In this document: positions 6,603-13,675 of the stretch, piece after piece | Position numbering within the stretch: the first letter of the stretch is position 1 | Layout of the letters: every line of letters begins with the position of its first letter | Assembly (NCBI GenBank): GCA_003222455.1 | Contig: QHWF01000128.1 | Coordinates: forward strand, 1 to 13,696 | Reading direction: 5' to 3' | From: Acidobacteriota bacterium | Lineage (GTDB): Bacteria > Acidobacteriota > Vicinamibacteria > Vicinamibacterales > CAVVIG01 | DNA length: 13,696 nt | Position numbers and translations under genes: made by a program | The notes under the pieces: generated by a model | Databases searched by the model: none | The model's input: only the letters and a program-made list of their open reading frames with translations | What the model was told of the DNA's origin: nothing

Positions 6603-7534
6603 GGGGCCGGCTCCCCGTCGCGATCGGCCGATGGAAACATGCCGCGTTCCTGGTCCGGGGCGGCGCCCGTTTCGCGCCAGCGGCGATGCATCCAGAGCCA
6701 CAGCTCCGGATGCCGGCGCACGTACATCTCGAGCACGTCGGTGCAGCGCTGCGTGAACGCTCGAACGGCATCGGCGCTGCCGGCCAGCGGCGGCTCGACC
6801 GCCGGCTCATACACCATTCGGTACCTCCCCGCGCCGACCGGCAGCGCGAACACGGGCACGACGGCAGCGCCCGTTCGCAACGCGAGCGCGGCCACGAGCG
6901 ACGTGGTGGCCGCCGGCTGCTCGAAGAAGTCGACGTAAATCGCGTCGCGGCTCATGATGTGCTGATCGATGAGCACGGCGACGCCGCGTCCTGCCTGCAG
7001 CGTGCGCAGGACGCGACGGATCGTTCCGCGCCGGTAAATCACGGTGTTGCCCGTCCGCTGGCGAATCTGCTCGAGCAGTCCATTGAGGTATGGATTGTCG
7101 AGCGCGCGGCCGAGCACCGCCACCGGCTCGATCCGGACCGCATGGACGAGCGCCTGCAGCTCCCAGTAGCCGAAATGGCCGGTCACGAACACAACACCTT
7201 TGCCATGGGCATACGCCGCACGTGCGCGGGCGTCGCCGTCGAATTCCACGCGCGCCGCCATCTGCGCAGGCGACAACGTGCTGAATTTGAGCAGCTCCAT
7301 GAGCAGCCGGCCGAAATGCGTGAACGCCGCGCGCGCGATCGCGCGACGCTCGCTGGCGGCGCGCCCTGGAAAGGCCGTCGCGAGATTCTGCCCGGCAATG
7401 CGGCGATGCGTGCGGTCGATTGTGTAGAACGCCAGTCCGATCAGGCTTCCGCAGCCCCGCACGAGCGAATCCGGCGTGACGCGCACGACGCCAATCAGCA
7501 GGCGCACGATCAAGTACTCGAGGCGATGTCTCAC
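6599..7534 (-). CDS. LpxL/HtrB-type late lipid A acyltransferase
   Basis: Membrane-anchored acyltransferase that transfers an acyl chain from acyl-ACP to the lipid A precursor (LpxL/LpxM/HtrB family). About 311 aa. There is an N-terminal hydrophobic anchor near residues 8-38. The catalytic HxxxxE motif is GHFGYWE (His120, Glu125). Later family blocks are GRALDNPYLNGLLEQIRQRTGN, LIDQH (188-192) and VDFFEQPAATT. RRHPELWLWMHRRWRE near the C-terminus is typical of the family. The GTG at 7534 matches the family start; an open frame from the ATG at 7621 would add a Phe/Ala/Thr tail encoded by the 9-bp repeat and is judged spurious. No strong RBS is visible. Which acyl position it serves cannot be told. 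The gene sits between lpxK and waaF, matching its place in the pathway. Confidence 0.9.
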   Translation of the reverse strand: MRHRLEYLIVRLLIGVVRVTPDSLVRGCGSLIGLAFYTIDRTHRRIAGQNLATAFPGRAASERRAIARAAFTHFGRLLMELLKFSTLSPAQMAARVEFDGDARARAAYAHGKGVVFVTGHFGYWELQALVHAVRIEPVAVLGRALDNPYLNGLLEQIRQRTGNTVIYRRGTIRRVLRTLQAGRGVAVLIDQHIMSRDAIYVDFFEQPAATTSLVAALALRTGAAVVPVFALPVGAGRYRMVYEPAVEPPLAGSADAVRAFTQRCTDVLEMYVRRHPELWLWMHRRWRETGAAPDQERGMFPSADRDGEPAP

Positions 7535-7574
7535 GGTTGATCGCTGAAGAAATCGACCGTGAACATCACGATCG

Positions 7575-7650
7575 AACGCAAAGGTCGCAAAGGTCGCAAA
7601 GGACGCAAAATAAGACGGCATTTCTTTGCGGCCTTAGCGGCCTTTGCGTT
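7575..7650. repeat. Palindromic 9-bp repeat between lpxK and the acyltransferase gene
   Basis: Arms at 7575-7601 and 7624-7650 (27 nt each) are reverse complements with three mismatches around a 22-nt loop. The unit is the 9-mer AAAGGTCGC. The lpxK stop codon TAA (7634-7636) lies inside the right arm. Related AAAGGA-type units occur again at 7697-7719, inside lpxK. In the minus-strand transcript this would be a stable hairpin between two genes of the operon. Confidence 0.88.
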
Positions 7651-8722
7651 CCACCGGCGGTGTCGGCTGGTCGGACAAGCTCCCAGGCTGCGCATGCGCA
7701 TCCTTTGAGTCCTTTGTGTGGCCTGGCTGCACCCGCGCCAACAGCCAGGCCCGGAACTTCCCGTCCGGTTCGATGCCGATGTTGAGCGGCACGGACGCGA
7801 TCGGCATGTCCCCGAGATCGCAGACGGCCAGCCGCACCGCATCCTTCTCCGTCGTCAGCACAATCGCCGCCGCCGCCGCCTTCGCGGCAGCGGCAATCCG
7901 CCGGATATCGCGGCCGTCGAAGCGATGATGGTCGCGAAACGTCAGCGTCCCCGCGATGTCCCAGCCGGCGGCCACGACATCCGCGACGAACCGATCCGGC
8001 CGCGCGATGCCGGTCACGACGAACACGCGCGACGCGTACGGCACGACGACCGTCTCGCGGGCGCCGCCGATCTCGCGCGGCGCGCCGATGGTGCGCGTCA
8101 CGCGAAAGACCGTGGCGACGCCGAGCGCTCGTCCGATCCGATCGGCGGCGGTGTCGTAGCCGGCAGTCACGAGCACGGCATCCGCCACCTTCGCGGATTC
8201 GAGCCGTTCCCTCAATCGACCCGCCGGCAACGGCCGATCGGAGAGGTCCTCTTCCGAGACGAGCAGGAGATCGACATCGCGCACCAGCTCCAGATGCTGA
8301 AACCCATCGTCGAGCACATGGACCGTCGCGCCAAAACGACGCTCGGCCAGACAGCCCGACAGATGCCGATCCGCGCCGACGAACACGCCGACACCGGGCA
8401 ACGCACGCGCGAGCATGAGCGGCTCGTCACCGGCCGTGTCGAGCGTCGCCATCACGGTCGCGCCGTCCGACACGACGGTGACGCCGTCCGGCGCCAGGCG
8501 CCTTGCGTAACCGCGGGTGAGGATGGCCGGCCGATGTCCTTCCGCTTGCAGGAGACGTGCGATGTGTTCGGCGATGGGCGTTTTTCCACTGCCGCCGACG
8601 CGCAGGCTGCCCACGCTGACGACCGGTCGGGCCAGACGCCGGCGGCGCGTCGTGTCGCTTTCGTACCACTGCCGTCGCCAGGCGGCCACGGTCCCGTATA
8701 GTGCGCTCACGGTTCTGATCAC
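7634..8722 (-). CDS. lpxK: Tetraacyldisaccharide 4'-kinase
   Basis: Inner-membrane-associated P-loop kinase that phosphorylates the 4' position of the lipid A disaccharide to give lipid IVA. 362 aa. Walker A is GSLRVGGSGKTP (38-49), followed by ILTRGYAR (67-74), GDEPLMLAR (98-106), VFVGADRH (113-120), and the lipid-kinase signature DDGFQH (138-143). LTFRDHHRF and LTTEKDAVRL lie in the C-terminal lobe. An alanine-rich run (AAAAKAAAAAI) from a GCC-repeat lies before LTTEKD. The last ~33 residues (from RVQPGHTKDSKD) are low-complexity and contain 9-bp repeat units, so the gene appears extended into the downstream array. The GTG start at 8722 overlaps the waaA stop (GTGA). The extra tail is the only departure from the family. 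Confidence 0.95.
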   Translation of the reverse strand: MIRTVSALYGTVAAWRRQWYESDTTRRRRLARPVVSVGSLRVGGSGKTPIAEHIARLLQAEGHRPAILTRGYARRLAPDGVTVVSDGATVMATLDTAGDEPLMLARALPGVGVFVGADRHLSGCLAERRFGATVHVLDDGFQHLELVRDVDLLLVSEEDLSDRPLPAGRLRERLESAKVADAVLVTAGYDTAADRIGRALGVATVFRVTRTIGAPREIGGARETVVVPYASRVFVVTGIARPDRFVADVVAAGWDIAGTLTFRDHHRFDGRDIRRIAAAAKAAAAAIVLTTEKDAVRLAVCDLGDMPIASVPLNIGIEPDGKFRAWLLARVQPGHTKDSKDAHAQPGSLSDQPTPPVERKGR

Positions 8723-10050
8723 TGCACCAGACGGAAGGGCCGAACGATCGCGCTCCGTCCCGGCAGCGGCAACAGTTCGGCGATGATCGCCAGCGTCTTG
8801 TCTTTCGCGCCACGATTGGCCTCGACGAGGGCGCTCGCCGCCGCTCCCAGCCGGTTCCGCCGCACCGGGTCGTGGACGAGCGCGATGATCGCTTCGTCGA
8901 AGTCGCGTTCCGACTGCACCTGCACCGCCGCGTCATTGGCGAGAAACGCGTCCGCGATTTCCCGGAAGTTCTGCATGTGCGGTCCGAATACGATCGGTTT
9001 GCCGAAGATCGCCGGCTCCAGAATGTTGTGGCCGCCGAGGTCCATCAGGCTTCCTCCCACGAAGACCGCCGTGGCGAGCTGATAGATCCGGGCGAGCTCG
9101 CCGATGGTGTCGAGCACCACGACATCGGCGCGCGGCTCAGCGTCGATCGGCAGTTCGCTGCGCCGGATGGCGACGAAGCCGGCTTCGCGGGCGAGACGTT
9201 CGACCTCGCCGAAGCGCTCCGGCTGGCGCGGCGCGAGCACGCACAACGCGCCGGGCAGCGTCTGCTTGATCGTCGAGAAGGCCCGGAGCACCACGGTTTC
9301 TTCGCCGCGCATCGTGCTCCCCGCAACGAGGACCGTCCGTCCCGGCGAGACGCGGAGAAACCGCAGCACGCGATCGCGCGCCTGACCGGGCCGCGCGCCG
9401 GGCCGCTCCACGGAATCGAACTTCAAGCTGCCGGTCACCGTAACGCGGCGCGCATCGGCGCCGAGCGAGATCAGCCGTCGCGCCGACTCCTCACTCTGCA
9501 TGCAGAAGCGATCGACGTCCGCGAGCACGCGGCGGAAAAAGGGGCGGATCAGGCGATACCGTGGATAGGACCGCTGCGAAATGCGCCCGTTGATCACGAT
9601 GGTCTTCACGCCCTGACGCCGGCAGGCACGGAGCAGGTTGGGCCAGATTTCGGTTTCCATCATGATGAACAGCTGCGGCTTCACGAGCGCCAGCGTGCGC
9701 CTGACGATGAAGGTCCAGTCGAACGGAAAGTAGAAGACGCCGTCGACGGTCTGGAGGTTGCGGCGGGCGATCTGCTGCCCGCCGATGGTTGTCGTCGAGA
9801 GAAACAGGCGCAGCCGCGGATACCGCTCTTTCAGATCGGCCGCGAGCGCGCGCGCCATCAGCACTTCGCCAACCGAGACGGCGTGGATCCAGATGGACGC
9901 TTCGCCATCGAAGTTGAATGACAGCGGCAGAAATCCCAGCCGCTGGCGGAAACTGCCCGTGTACTTCTTGTACCGGATCGCCTGGTAGACGAAATACGGC
10001 GACAGGCCCACGAAGGCCACCAGCGTCAGGATGCTATAGAGCAGATACAT
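8719..10050 (-). CDS. waaA: 3-deoxy-D-manno-octulosonic acid (Kdo) transferase
   Basis: GT30 glycosyltransferase at the inner membrane that attaches Kdo from CMP-Kdo to lipid IVA. 443 aa from the ATG at 10050. There is a hydrophobic N-terminal anchor (residues 2-24), then IWIHAVSVGEV with the catalytic-base Glu62. The remaining family blocks are METEIWPNLL (131-140), VTGSLKFD (205-212), VAGSTMRGEE (242-251), LAPRQPERF (272-280), and GGSLMDLGGHNILEPAIFGKP (332-352). The family N-terminus (MYLLYS...) fits the ATG at 10050; an in-frame ATG at 10083 adds 11 residues and cannot be excluded. The frame is open much further, to 10707, but that is antisense to gapA. It is the first gene of the LPS cluster, divergent from gapA. 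Neither start has a clear Shine-Dalgarno. The number of Kdo residues added cannot be read from sequence. Confidence 0.95.
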   Translation of the reverse strand: MYLLYSILTLVAFVGLSPYFVYQAIRYKKYTGSFRQRLGFLPLSFNFDGEASIWIHAVSVGEVLMARALAADLKERYPRLRLFLSTTTIGGQQIARRNLQTVDGVFYFPFDWTFIVRRTLALVKPQLFIMMETEIWPNLLRACRRQGVKTIVINGRISQRSYPRYRLIRPFFRRVLADVDRFCMQSEESARRLISLGADARRVTVTGSLKFDSVERPGARPGQARDRVLRFLRVSPGRTVLVAGSTMRGEETVVLRAFSTIKQTLPGALCVLAPRQPERFGEVERLAREAGFVAIRRSELPIDAEPRADVVVLDTIGELARIYQLATAVFVGGSLMDLGGHNILEPAIFGKPIVFGPHMQNFREIADAFLANDAAVQVQSERDFDEAIIALVHDPVRRNRLGAAASALVEANRGAKDKTLAIIAELLPLPGRSAIVRPFRLVQ

Positions 10051-10095
10051 GATCGAGGTCGTCTGCCGACCTGTCAATTTCATTACCGGGCCGCT

Positions 10096-10105
10096 ATTGT
10101 AGAAT
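10096..10105. promoter_or_regulatory. Possible divergent -10 elements between waaA and gapA
   Basis: The 81-bp divergent gap must hold promoters for both directions. Plus-strand TAGAAT (10100-10105) could be a -10 box for gapA, and TACAAT on the minus strand (complement of 10096-10101) could serve waaA. The two boxes overlap. I find no good -35 hexamer at 16-18 bp for either, so this is a weak call based on the -10 matches and position. Confidence 0.3.
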
Positions 10106-10118
10106 GAAATGTTTATCT

Positions 10119-10124
10119 GGAGGG
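10119..10124 (+). promoter_or_regulatory. Ribosome binding site of gapA
   Basis: GGAGGG lies 7 nt before the gapA ATG, the strongest Shine-Dalgarno match at any start in the window. It fixes the start at 10132. Confidence 0.8.
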
Positions 10125-10131
10125 CTCCTCG

Positions 10132-11163
10132 ATGGCCGTGAAGATTGGCATCAACGGTTTCGGGCGCATCGGCCGCAACATCATGCGGGCCGCGCTGGGC
10201 GACAAGAATATCGATTTCGTCGCCGTCAACGATCTCACCAGCGCCCACACACTCGCGCATCTGCTGAAGTACGATTCGGTGCTCGGGAACCTGCACGCGC
10301 GCGTCGAGGCCAAGGACGACACCATTTCCGTCGACGGTGACGAGTTCAAGGTCCTGTCGGTGCGCGATCCGGCACAGTTGCCCTGGAAGGACCTCGGCGT
10401 CGATATCGTCTTCGAATCGACGGGTCTGTTCACGAACCGCGAAGCGGCCGCCAAGCACATTACGGCCGGGGCGAAGAAGGTCATCATTACCGCGCCGGCG
10501 AAAGGGCCAGACATCACGATCGTGCTCGGTGTGAACGACGAGAAATACGATCCGTCCAAACACCAGATCATCTCGAATGCTTCGTGCACGACGAACTGTC
10601 TGGCGCCGATCGCCAAGGTGATCCATCAGACGTTCGGGCTCAAGAAGGGGTGGATGACGACCATTCATTCGTACACGAACGATCAGCAGCTGCTCGATCT
10701 GCCGCACAAGGATCTCCGCCGTGCTCGCGCTGCCGGGTTATCGATGATTCCGACCAGCACAGGCGCCGCGCTCGCGGTCGGCGAAGTGCTTCCGGAGCTC
10801 AAGGGCCGGCTCGATGGCTTCGCGATGCGCGTGCCGACGCCGAACGTGTCCGTCGTCGATCTCAATGCCATCGTGGACAAGAAGACGACCGCCGAGGAAG
10901 TGAATGCCGCGTTCACCACCGCGTCGGAAGGTCCGCTGAAGGGCATCCTGAAGGTTTCGACCGACGAGCTCGTTTCGATTGATTTCAAGGGCAACCCACA
11001 CTCCTCCATCGTTGACGCGCCGTACACGAAGGTGATGGACAAGGACTTCGTCAAGGTCCTGTCGTGGTACGACAACGAATGGGGGTACTCGAGCCGGTGC
11101 GTGGATCTCGTGCGCATGCTGGTGAAGAGAGGGATTGAGGATCGGGTCGCCGTCCCTCGCTGA
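10132..11163 (+). CDS. gapA: Glyceraldehyde-3-phosphate dehydrogenase, NAD-type
   Basis: Cytoplasmic glycolytic enzyme that oxidises glyceraldehyde 3-phosphate to 1,3-bisphosphoglycerate. 343 aa, normal length. The Rossmann motif is GINGFGRIGR (6-15). The catalytic block SNASCTTNCLAP contains Cys152, and the partner His179 is in TTIHSYT. The phosphate sites are STGAALA and the later PTPNVSVVDL. WYDNEWGYSSR lies near the C-terminus. Asp34 (AVNDLT) and the Leu-Pro pair in LLDLPHKDL agree with NAD rather than NADP preference, hence a glycolytic (GapA-like) role (family knowledge). Good RBS at 10119. The stop and the pgk start overlap as TGATG, so the two are co-transcribed and coupled. The final ten residues (GIEDRVAVPR) extend slightly past the usual family end. 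Confidence 0.98.
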   Translation: MAVKIGINGFGRIGRNIMRAALGDKNIDFVAVNDLTSAHTLAHLLKYDSVLGNLHARVEAKDDTISVDGDEFKVLSVRDPAQLPWKDLGVDIVFESTGLFTNREAAAKHITAGAKKVIITAPAKGPDITIVLGVNDEKYDPSKHQIISNASCTTNCLAPIAKVIHQTFGLKKGWMTTIHSYTNDQQLLDLPHKDLRRARAAGLSMIPTSTGAALAVGEVLPELKGRLDGFAMRVPTPNVSVVDLNAIVDKKTTAEEVNAAFTTASEGPLKGILKVSTDELVSIDFKGNPHSSIVDAPYTKVMDKDFVKVLSWYDNEWGYSSRCVDLVRMLVKRGIEDRVAVPR

Positions 11164-12362
11164 TGCCCAAGCTGTCGATCAGAGATCTCGAGCTGACGGG
11201 AGCGCGTGCGTTCATCCGTGTCGACTTCAACGTCCCGGTCAAGGACGAGCGAATCGGCGACGATACACGGATCCGCGCGTCGCTGCCGACAATCCGCTAC
11301 GCGCTGGACCACGGCGCGACGGTCGTGCTCGCGAGTCATCTGGGACGGCCCAAGGGCAAACGCAACCCGCAAATGAGTCTCCGGCCCGTCGCCGATCGGC
11401 TGGGTGGCCTGTTGAATCGTCCGGTGACGTTCGTCGACGACTGCGTCGGCGAGGACGTGCGCCGCGCCGTCGACGAGGCGAAGCGGGCGGAAGCGGGCGT
11501 CGTCCTCCTCGAGAACCTTCGGTTTCATCCCGAGGAAGAACAGAACGACGCGCAATTCGCGAAGGCGCTGGCGGCGAACGCCGATGTCTTCGTCGACGAT
11601 GCGTTCGGGGCCGCGCATCGGGCGCACGCGTCGGTGGAGGGCATCACGCATTACATGCGGCAGTCGGCCGCGGGGCTGCTGATGGAAAAGGAGCTCGCCT
11701 ATCTGAGCCACGCACTCGAGTCCCCCGATCGCCCGTTCGTCGTCATCCTGGGCGGCGCCAAAGTGTCGGACAAGATCGAAGTGATCGAGAACATGCTCGG
11801 CCGGGTCGATCGACTGCTGATCGGCGGCGCGATGGCCTACACGTTCTTCAAATCGCGCGGCGTCGGTATTGGCCGTTCCCTGGTGGAAGAGGACAAGCTC
11901 GATGCAGCGCGCGCGATTACGGCGAACGCGGCCGCTCGCGGCGTTCCGCTCGCGTTACCGTTCGATCACGTCGTCACTGATAAGATCGAGGAAGGCGCCG
12001 CGCATGAAGTGCTGGCGATCGGCAATCCGCATCTCGACGATCGAATCGGTGTGGACATCGGGCCGGCGACCATCACCGCGTACGGCGCGGCGATTGCCGA
12101 CGCGAAAACCGTTGTCTGGAACGGGCCGATGGGTGTCTTCGAGATCCCCGCGTTCGCAACCGGCACCAATGCGATCGCGCGGGCCGTCGCGGCGGTGACC
12201 GGCACGACGATCATCGGCGGCGGCGATTCAATTGCGGCGGTGAAGAAGGCTGGCGTCGAGGATCGAATCACGCACATTTCGACCGGCGGCGGTGCGTCGC
12301 TCGAATTCCTCGGCGGTCGCACGTTGCCAGGGGTAGCGGCGCTGACGGAGAAGAACACTTGA
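11163..12362 (+). CDS. pgk: Phosphoglycerate kinase
   Basis: Cytoplasmic glycolytic kinase that transfers the acyl phosphate of 1,3-bisphosphoglycerate to ADP. 399 aa, normal length. Substrate-side motifs are IRVDFNVP (18-25) and ASHLGRPKG (57-65), with LLENLRFHPEEE and FVDDAFGAAHRAHAS. The hinge/nucleotide motifs are VVILGGAKVSDKI, LLIGGAMAYTF, WNGPMGVFE and GGGDSIAAV, and the C-terminus has HISTGGGASLEFL. The ATG overlaps the gapA stop by one base, giving channelled order with gapA. After the stop at 12362 a G-rich inverted repeat separates it from tpiA. Confidence 0.98.
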   Translation: MPKLSIRDLELTGARAFIRVDFNVPVKDERIGDDTRIRASLPTIRYALDHGATVVLASHLGRPKGKRNPQMSLRPVADRLGGLLNRPVTFVDDCVGEDVRRAVDEAKRAEAGVVLLENLRFHPEEEQNDAQFAKALAANADVFVDDAFGAAHRAHASVEGITHYMRQSAAGLLMEKELAYLSHALESPDRPFVVILGGAKVSDKIEVIENMLGRVDRLLIGGAMAYTFFKSRGVGIGRSLVEEDKLDAARAITANAAARGVPLALPFDHVVTDKIEEGAAHEVLAIGNPHLDDRIGVDIGPATITAYGAAIADAKTVVWNGPMGVFEIPAFATGTNAIARAVAAVTGTTIIGGGDSIAAVKKAGVEDRITHISTGGGASLEFLGGRTLPGVAALTEKNT

Positions 12363-12363
12363 C

Positions 12364-12506
12364 GGGCGGGTAGGGCAGGTTGGGCAGGTAGGGGGCAGGT
12401 AGGGCAGGGGTAGGGCAGGTAGGGGGCGGGTAGGGCAGGTGGGTGTGGCTGATGGGTTGACTACCCGCCCAACCTGCCTTACCTGACCTACCCGCCTTAC
12501 CTGCCC
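12364..12506. repeat. G-rich/C-rich inverted 9-bp repeat between pgk and tpiA (G-quadruplex-prone)
   Basis: The left arm (12364-12440) is made of degenerate GTAGGGCAG units with 2-bp insertions. The right arm (12461-12506) is five clean 9-mers of CTACCCGCC/TTACCTGCC type, roughly complementary to the left. The coding strand of the left arm has GGG runs at 12364, 12368, 12373 and 12382 with loops of 1, 2 and 6 bases, meeting the usual G-quadruplex rule, and further runs follow. The array starts one base after the pgk stop and ends 12 bp before the tpiA ATG. Confidence 0.88.
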
Positions 12507-12518
12507 GAGAAAAAAGCT

Positions 12519-13286
12519 ATGAGGCTTCCATTCATCGCCGCCAACTGGAAGATGTTCAAGACCGTTCACGAGAGCGTCGTGTTCGTGAAGGAGCTGAGGC
12601 TTCTGGTCAAGGACGTGGAGGAAGTGGAGATTGTGATCGCGCCGCCGTTCACCGCCATTCACGCCGCGGCCGAGGCCGCGCGGAACACGAACATCGGTGT
12701 CGCCGGCCAGGACGTGTACTGGGAGCGCGACGGCGCATTCACCGGGGAAATCGCGCCCGGGATGATCAAGGAAGCAGGTGCCGAGTACGTGATCATCGGG
12801 CATTCCGAGCGGCGCCGGCTGTTCGGCGAAACCGACGCCATCGTCAATCGCAAGGTGGTGGCGGCGCTGGCGGCCGGGTTGACACCCATCGCCTGTATCG
12901 GCGAGACACTGGAGGAGCGGGAGCGCAACGAGACGCTGGCAGTGCTCGATCGCCAGATCAAGGACGGGTTCGATCAACTCACCGCGGAACAGATGGCGGA
13001 GCTGGTCGTCGCGTATGAGCCGGTCTGGGCGATCGGGACCGGCCGGACCGCGACGGCGGCGCAGGCGGGCGAGGCGCATGCGCATATCCGATCGCGCTTA
13101 CGCCAATGGTTCGGCGCTGATGCCGCGGATCGCTGTCACGTGATCTACGGCGGCAGCGTGAAGCCGGACAATATCCGCGAACTGCTTGTGGAACCCGACG
13201 TTGATGGCGCCCTGGTCGGGGGCGCCAGCCTCGAGGTCAAGAGCTTCGCGGACATCGTGTCGAGGAGCCGGCGGGCTGCGGTATAA
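12519..13286 (+). CDS. tpiA: Triosephosphate isomerase
   Basis: Cytoplasmic TIM-barrel enzyme that interconverts dihydroxyacetone phosphate and glyceraldehyde 3-phosphate. 255 aa, normal length. Catalytic residues are visible: Asn9 and Lys11 in AANWKM, His95 in IIGHSERR, and Glu167 in AYEPVWAIGTG, which leads into the flexible loop 6. Phosphate-binding YGGSVKPDN and DGALVGGASL close the barrel. The ATG at 12519 begins the family motif (MRLPFIAANWKM). The RBS is weak (GAGA before an A-run), and the start lies only 12 bp after a long inverted repeat, so the upstream structure may affect its translation. It is the third enzyme of the gap-pgk-tpi set. Confidence 0.98.
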   Translation: MRLPFIAANWKMFKTVHESVVFVKELRLLVKDVEEVEIVIAPPFTAIHAAAEAARNTNIGVAGQDVYWERDGAFTGEIAPGMIKEAGAEYVIIGHSERRRLFGETDAIVNRKVVAALAAGLTPIACIGETLEERERNETLAVLDRQIKDGFDQLTAEQMAELVVAYEPVWAIGTGRTATAAQAGEAHAHIRSRLRQWFGADAADRCHVIYGGSVKPDNIRELLVEPDVDGALVGGASLEVKSFADIVSRSRRAAV

Positions 13287-13312
13287 TCGAAACTTCCTGT
13301 CACGGTTTACGC

Positions 13313-13675
13313 ATGATTTTCTATTACCTGATCTCGACCGTCTACGTGATCGTCTGCTTGCTCCTGCTCCTGGTGATTCTGCTCCAGCAGGGGAAGGGCG
13401 ACATGGCGGCGGCGTTCGGCGGCGGCAGCAGTCAGTCGGCGTTCGGCGCGCGCGCCGGCGCGACGGTGCTCTCGAAGGCGACGACGGTGATGGCGGTGTT
13501 GTTCATGCTGGGCGCGCTCGCGCTTGCGATCATCGGGCAACGCGGCCCCGGGTCGATTGTGAGCGGCACGCCCGCGCCACCGCGGCCCGCGGCACCGGCT
13601 ACACCCGCGCCAACGACGCCTGCGCCGACGACGCCTGCGAATCCGGCACCTGCGACGCCCAAACCGCCGCAATAG
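13313..13675 (+). CDS. secG: Protein-export membrane protein SecG
   Basis: Small accessory subunit of the SecYEG translocon in the inner membrane. 120 aa. There are two transmembrane segments (about 4-24 and 53-75) separated by the conserved cytoplasmic loop LLQQGKGDMAAAFGGGSSQSAFG, a reliable SecG signature (LQxGKG and GG...S.FG). The tail from about residue 81 is an Ala/Pro/Thr low-complexity extension (TPAPTTPAPTTP), commonly variable in SecG. The ATG is 26 bp after the tpiA stop, so probably in the same transcript; tpiA-secG adjacency is widespread. The TATAAT at 13282-13287 over the tpiA stop lacks a matching -35 and is not called a promoter. The final 21 bases of the window after the stop show nothing. 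Confidence 0.95.
   Translation: MIFYYLISTVYVIVCLLLLLVILLQQGKGDMAAAFGGGSSQSAFGARAGATVLSKATTVMAVLFMLGALALAIIGQRGPGSIVSGTPAPPRPAAPATPAPTTPAPTTPANPAPATPKPPQ

Noticed and set aside
7535..7621. Longer acyltransferase start at the ATG at 7621
   Set aside because: The added residues are a Phe/Ala/Thr run encoded by the 9-bp palindromic repeat; the family sequence starts at the GTG at 7534.
6473..8701. Long plus-strand open frames opposite the acyltransferase and lpxK genes (and others such as 3965-4819)
   Set aside because: These are antisense shadows typical of GC-rich DNA: Arg/His-rich, no recognisable motifs, and lying over well-supported genes.
10119..10128. Small hairpin hiding the gapA Shine-Dalgarno (GGAG/CTCC)
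   Set aside because: Only two bases would remain in the loop, too few for an intramolecular hairpin.
10084..10707. N-terminal extension of the Kdo transferase reading frame on the minus strand
   Set aside because: It runs antisense through gapA and past the divergent promoter gap; the GT30 family N-terminus begins at the ATG at 10050.
13282..13287. TATAAT as a secG promoter -10 box
   Set aside because: The hexamer spans the tpiA stop and the sequence 17 bp upstream (GTCGAG) is not a -35; secG is probably co-transcribed with tpiA.
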